Both the position numbers and the translations under genes were made by a program. The notes below the pieces were generated by a model, which was not told the origin of the DNA, ran no database searches, and saw only the letters and a list, made by a program, of their open reading frames with translations. A DNA stretch of 40,380 nt from JASEHD01 sp964471945 (GTDB lineage Bacteria; Bacteroidota; Ignavibacteria; UBA10030; SZUA-254), in assembly GCA_964471945.1 (NCBI GenBank), contig CAYYIJ010000012.1, positions 1 through 40,380 of the forward strand, read 5' to 3'. Every line of letters begins with the position of its first letter. The stretch's first letter is position 1. Of this stretch, positions 37,194 to 40,380 are shown piece by piece.

Positions 37194-39467
37194 ATGATAA
37201 TAAGGAAAGAAGTAGAAATTGGGGGACGAATATTTTCCATCGAAACCGGCAAATATGCAAAACAAGCCGACGGTGCCGTTATGGTTCGCTACGGTGATAC
37301 GATGGTATTGGCAACTGTTGTTGCAAGCAAGGAAGCAGTGGAGGGAGGAGATTTTTTCCCCTTACAAGTTGAGTACAGGGAAAGAACTGCAGCAGCGGGA
37401 AAAATCCCCGGAGGATTTTTCAAAAGGGAAGGGAGACCAAATGAAAAAGAAATTCTTTCTTCCCGTTTGATAGATCGTCCGATCAGACCAATGTTCCCGG
37501 AAGGATTTAATAACGAAACACAAGTTTTACTCACAGTTTTTTCCTCAGATCAGGAAAACGATGCCGACATACTCGGTGCAGTTGGTGCTTCTGCAGCTTT
37601 GATGATTTCCGATATTCCATTCAATGGTCCGATAGCTGAGGTACGCGTAGGTCGAGTCGATGGTAATTTCATAATTAATCCTACCTTTTCTGAGCTCGAA
37701 AAGAGTGATTTAGACATAACTGTTGCCGGGACACATACATCCATCGTAATGGTGGAAGGGGAAGCTAAAGAAATATCAGAACAGGAGATCCTGGATGCCC
37801 TGAAATTCGCCGCTGAGAATATAAGGAAGCTCTGTGAGCTCCAACTCGAACTACAAATGGAATATTCAAAACCGAAGCGACCTGTCCAGGTTAATCAACT
37901 GAAAAATCAAATGGTTGACCTGATTGCCAAAGTTAGTCGAGGGAAGGTGAGGAGTGTAACTTATCAAGTACTGATGAAGGACGAAAGAAGCAAAGCGAAC
38001 GAAGAAATTTATAATATAACTATGGAAGCAATAAAGAATGAATTATCATCGGTATCGCTTACGCTCGATGAGGCAAATCAGGTTTTATTCAAAGAAAACC
38101 CGACTGCGTTTATCGAATCTAAAAAAGATCTCGTCGCTGAAATATTACATGATATCGAATATGAAGAGATGCGCAGGATGATCCTCGAGGATGGCAAGCG
38201 ATTAGACGGGCGAGGTGTAAAAGATATTCGCTCGATCACATGTGAGATCGGGATTTTACCACGAACTCATGGTTCAGCATTATTTACACGAGGTGAAACA
38301 CAGAGTTTAACAACCGCCACCCTTGGCACTAAATTAGATGAGCAAATACTTGATGGACTTCTTCCAGAAACAACCAAGCGATTTATGCTGCATTATAATT
38401 TTCCACCATTCTCGACTGGTGAGGTGGGTCGCCTTGGCAGCACAGGACGTAGAGAAATCGGTCATGGAAATTTAGCAGAGCGCTCAATAAAAAATCTTCT
38501 CCCATCAGAGACTGAGTTTCCATATACTATTCGTATTGTCTCCGATATTTTGGAATCTAACGGTTCATCTTCGATGGCAACTGTTTGTGCCGGTACGTTA
38601 TCGTTATTAGATGCTGGTGTACCTTTAAAGAAACCTGTGGCTGGTATTGCCATGGGGCTCGTTAAAGATGGGGATCAGATTGCTATATTGAGTGATATTC
38701 TAGGCAACGAAGATCATCTTGGGGATATGGATTTTAAAGTAGCAGGTACAAGTGATGGTATTACTGGTTTCCAGATGGATATTAAAATACAAGGTATATC
38801 CTTTGAAATATTCGAGAAGGCGCTTCTCCAAGCTCGTGAAGGGCGGTTACATATACTTGACATAATGAGCAAAACAATAAGCGAACCGAGTAAAGAACTA
38901 TCACCGTATGCACCACGTCTGACGACATTGAAAATCCCAGTTGATCTGATTGGAACAGTTATTGGTCCTGGTGGGAAGATGATACGTCAGATTGTAAAAG
39001 ATACAGGTGCAGAGATCAACATCGAAGATGATGGTACCGTAGTGATTGCATCGGTAAGTGCTGAAGGCAGTAATAAAGCTCAAAATTTTATTAACAAACT
39101 TGTCGAAATACCGGAAGTTGGGAAAATTTATAAGGGTAAAGTAACTCGCATTATGGATTTTGGTGCGTTTGTCGAGTTTCTACCCGGCAAGGAAGGTCTT
39201 GTTCATATTTCACACCTTGATATAAATAGGGTAAATAAAGTGACCGATGTAATCAAAGTTGGTGATGAAATCGATGTAAAACTTATTAAGGTCGATGATG
39301 AGGGACGCAATAACCTGAGCCGCAAGGCATTGATGCCCGGCTACGATGCTGAAAAAGAAGCTCAGCGTGAAGCTGAACGGAAAAGAGATAGACCGCCACG
39401 CAGGGATGGAAATCGGGACAGTGGGGATCGACGAGGTGGTGGTGATCGTAGATCGCATCAACGGTGA
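37194..39467 (+). CDS. pnp: Polyribonucleotide nucleotidyltransferase (PNPase)
   Basis: 757 residues: RNase PH domain 1 (about 10-145), an all-helical linker, RNase PH domain 2 (about 325-460; EMRRMILEDGKRLDGR, LFTRGETQSL, FSTGEVGR), KH domain (about 575-630; LIGTVIGPGGKMIRQI) and S1 domain (about 640-710; GKVTRIMDFGAFVEFLPGKEGLVHIS). It ends in an Arg/Gly/Asp-rich tail. It degrades RNA 3' to 5' by phosphorolysis. The 3' end is followed at once by a 15-bp hairpin. Confidence 0.98.
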   Translation: MIIRKEVEIGGRIFSIETGKYAKQADGAVMVRYGDTMVLATVVASKEAVEGGDFFPLQVEYRERTAAAGKIPGGFFKREGRPNEKEILSSRLIDRPIRPMFPEGFNNETQVLLTVFSSDQENDADILGAVGASAALMISDIPFNGPIAEVRVGRVDGNFIINPTFSELEKSDLDITVAGTHTSIVMVEGEAKEISEQEILDALKFAAENIRKLCELQLELQMEYSKPKRPVQVNQLKNQMVDLIAKVSRGKVRSVTYQVLMKDERSKANEEIYNITMEAIKNELSSVSLTLDEANQVLFKENPTAFIESKKDLVAEILHDIEYEEMRRMILEDGKRLDGRGVKDIRSITCEIGILPRTHGSALFTRGETQSLTTATLGTKLDEQILDGLLPETTKRFMLHYNFPPFSTGEVGRLGSTGRREIGHGNLAERSIKNLLPSETEFPYTIRIVSDILESNGSSSMATVCAGTLSLLDAGVPLKKPVAGIAMGLVKDGDQIAILSDILGNEDHLGDMDFKVAGTSDGITGFQMDIKIQGISFEIFEKALLQAREGRLHILDIMSKTISEPSKELSPYAPRLTTLKIPVDLIGTVIGPGGKMIRQIVKDTGAEINIEDDGTVVIASVSAEGSNKAQNFINKLVEIPEVGKIYKGKVTRIMDFGAFVEFLPGKEGLVHISHLDINRVNKVTDVIKVGDEIDVKLIKVDDEGRNNLSRKALMPGYDAEKEAQREAERKRDRPPRRDGNRDSGDRRGGGDRRSHQR

Positions 39468-39477
39468 TTTTCAAATG

Positions 39478-39509
39478 GTATTCAACTCAAATCCATTTGG
39501 GTTGAATAC
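39478..39509 (+). other. 15-bp hairpin directly after pnp
   Basis: GTATTCAACTCAAAT (39478-39492), CC loop, ATTTGGGTTGAATAC (39495-39509): 15 pairs with one G-T wobble. It starts 10 nt after the pnp stop. No T run follows, so it may be an RNA 3'-end stabiliser, a bidirectional terminator without U-tract, or a dispersed palindrome. A small GGGCT-AA-AGCCC hairpin follows at 39515-39526. Confidence 0.75.
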
Positions 39510-39551
39510 TAATTGGGCTAAAGCCCTTGATGCGAGCGGTTTTTCAATAGA

Positions 39552-39718
39552 GGTTGTCCAAAAATCCCAGAGTCATGCTGAATCCTGACCTGTCGTCAGG
39601 ACAGGTTTATTTCAGCATCTATACAAAGCAAGTGTTTTTACGATGTTCAGATTCCGAAACACCTACCCGCAGCAGGCGGGAGTTCGGAATGACTCCATTT
39701 CTTACTTTCTGGACGACC
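39552..39718. repeat. MITE/REP-like element with two nested palindromes
   Basis: Ends GGTTGTCCA (39552-39560) and TGGACGACC (39710-39718) are inverted repeats with one mismatch. Inside lie palindrome 1 (39575-39618: outer ATGCTGAA/TTCAGCAT, inner ACCTGTC/GACAGGT) and palindrome 2 (39651-39690: outer ATTCCGAA/TTCGGAAT, inner CCCGC/GCGGG). It is non-coding. It resembles dispersed intergenic palindromic repeats, but copy number cannot be judged from one window. Confidence 0.55.
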
Positions 39719-39731
39719 ACTTACAAAAACA

Positions 39732-39762
39732 TACTAATCCCTTCGGACTTTAGTCCTTAGTA
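39732..39762. repeat. Third nested palindrome
   Basis: Outer arms TACTAA (39732-39737) / TTAGTA (39757-39762), inner hairpin GGACT-TT-AGTCC (39745-39756), with a 7-nt bulge TCCCTTC on the 5' side only. The inner hairpin resembles the GGGCTAAAGCCC palindrome at 39515-39526. Confidence 0.55.
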
Positions 39763-40010
39763 CATGTTTTTAGAGATACCCATTAGTTATAATAAATAAC
39801 AGTTTGGCTCCCACCACCCCCGCCAAATCGAGGATTGACGATGTTATTATAAATCGATCAGAACGAAAAACTTAAACCAACCGAGCAATAATAATCGAAT
39901 CGAGATGTTTCGCTTCACTTAACATGATATAAAAGAATAATTCAGAAGTTTAATTCTGGGCTTTGGCAAGTATTTCCAGTTCTTTTATCCGAACAGATTG
40001 TGGTAGAAAC

Positions 40011-40311
40011 TTCCTGACTTCGTCACTGGGACACCCAAAGAGCGATAAACTTATCCCAGATTTGTCATTAAAGCATCGTAAAATTACATAAACTGTTATG
40101 AATAAAAATGAGTATTTATAGCCTATTGAATAATCTGGGTTTATATTTTCAATCGCTCTTATCTATGATTTGTACACCGACTTTACCACTCTTATTTTTC
40201 TTCTCACGTATATACACCCTTTAATATCGGTATTGGGACACCCATTTCAAAATATTTTCTCTGTTTTTACCCCGTTTTCGATACTTCCAGAAAAAGTGAC
40301 GAAGTCAGGAA
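40011..40311. repeat. 301-nt segment bounded by 16-bp inverted repeats
   Basis: TTCCTGACTTCGTCAC (40011-40026) and its exact reverse complement GTGACGAAGTCAGGAA (40296-40311). A direct repeat TGGGACACCC occurs at 40027-40036, abutting the left arm, and again at 40234-40243. There is no ORF between. It could be a non-autonomous mobile element or the remnant of one. Confidence 0.5.
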
Positions 40312-40380
40312 AAGGCATCAGATGTTATTCTTTTAAATAATTATTACAAAGACAGGTTAATTTAAATAAATTTTCCGAAT

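Larger units (their letters stand above)
39468..40380. other. Gene-free 913-nt region rich in palindromes
   Basis: No credible ORF on either strand. The first 300 nt hold a hairpin and a patchwork of nested palindromes (listed separately), the middle is plain AT-rich DNA with one small hairpin TTTGGC/GCCAAA (39803-39827), and 40011-40311 is bounded by a 16-bp inverted repeat. No transposase, tRNA or promoter of note was seen. Confidence 0.75.

Noticed and set aside
39803..39827. TTTGGC/GCCAAA hairpin as a terminator
   Set aside because: Only six pairs with a 13-nt loop and no T run on either strand.
1..40380. tRNA, rRNA, integrase or IS transposase
   Set aside because: No cloverleaf-like sequence with a GGTTCGAATC-type arm, no rRNA-like stretch and no DDE or recombinase motifs were recognised in any plausible ORF.

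Overview
The window (about 38% GC by eye, with one 100-N scaffold gap) looks like a contig from a metagenome-assembled genome of the FCB superphylum, most likely the Ignavibacteria/Chlorobi side. The evidence is two large secreted proteins with type IX secretion (T9SS) C-terminal sorting tails carrying the YPNPFNP motif, a candidate Bacteroidetes-type promoter (TTG-N19-TATCTTTG), weak use of Shine-Dalgarno sites, several GTG/TTG starts, and an Ignavibacteria-like set of housekeeping genes. This placement is inference from motifs, not from a phylogenetic marker search.

Layout. 1-9170: two giant secreted modular proteins separated by a strong terminator. The first (5' end outside the window) is a subtilisin-like protease whose catalytic unit sits inside a split Ig-like module. 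The second is a signal-peptide protein with a sortilin/BNR-type propeller followed by tandem 282-bp repeats that broke the assembly. 9159-9767 (minus): small membrane protein with an HExxH motif. 9874-16362: tyrosyl-tRNA synthetase, DAHP synthase, a GlcD-type flavoprotein and its probable Fe-S partner GlcF, with a carboxylesterase and a rhomboid protease between the two. 16438-18015: an isolated P-loop ATPase resembling the Sll1717 family, followed by a 451-nt gene-free stretch. 18479-23138: B12-dependent acyl-CoA mutase large subunit, UbiA-family prenyltransferase, DUF362 protein and EamA transporter. 23168-26053 (minus): soluble PAS histidine kinase and sigma-54-type response regulator. 26154-30813: acylphosphatase, ispF, DedA, PAP2 phosphatase, apolipoprotein N-acyltransferase and threonine aldolase, tightly packed. 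30947-39467: the conserved translation/RNA cluster rimP-nusA-infB-rbfA-ribF-rpsO-pnp, lacking truB at its usual place between rbfA and ribF. 39468-40380: gene-free, holding a patchwork of nested palindromes and an inverted-repeat element.

How the genes fit together. The T9SS cargo proteins are probably exported across the outer membrane and may act in adhesion or protein degradation outside the cell. GlcD and GlcF would form an oxidase/dehydrogenase for a 2-hydroxy acid. The HK-RR pair is a complete two-component system with no adjacent target. DedA, PAP2 and Lnt all act on the cell envelope. The rimP-pnp cluster makes and matures the translation and RNA-decay machinery and is preceded by a possible attenuator.

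I see no CRISPR array, tRNA, rRNA, integrase or recognisable transposase. The best candidates for something new are the domain-in-domain architecture of the first protein, the standalone P-loop ATPase, the substrate-determining residues of the mutase, and the repeat patchwork after pnp.
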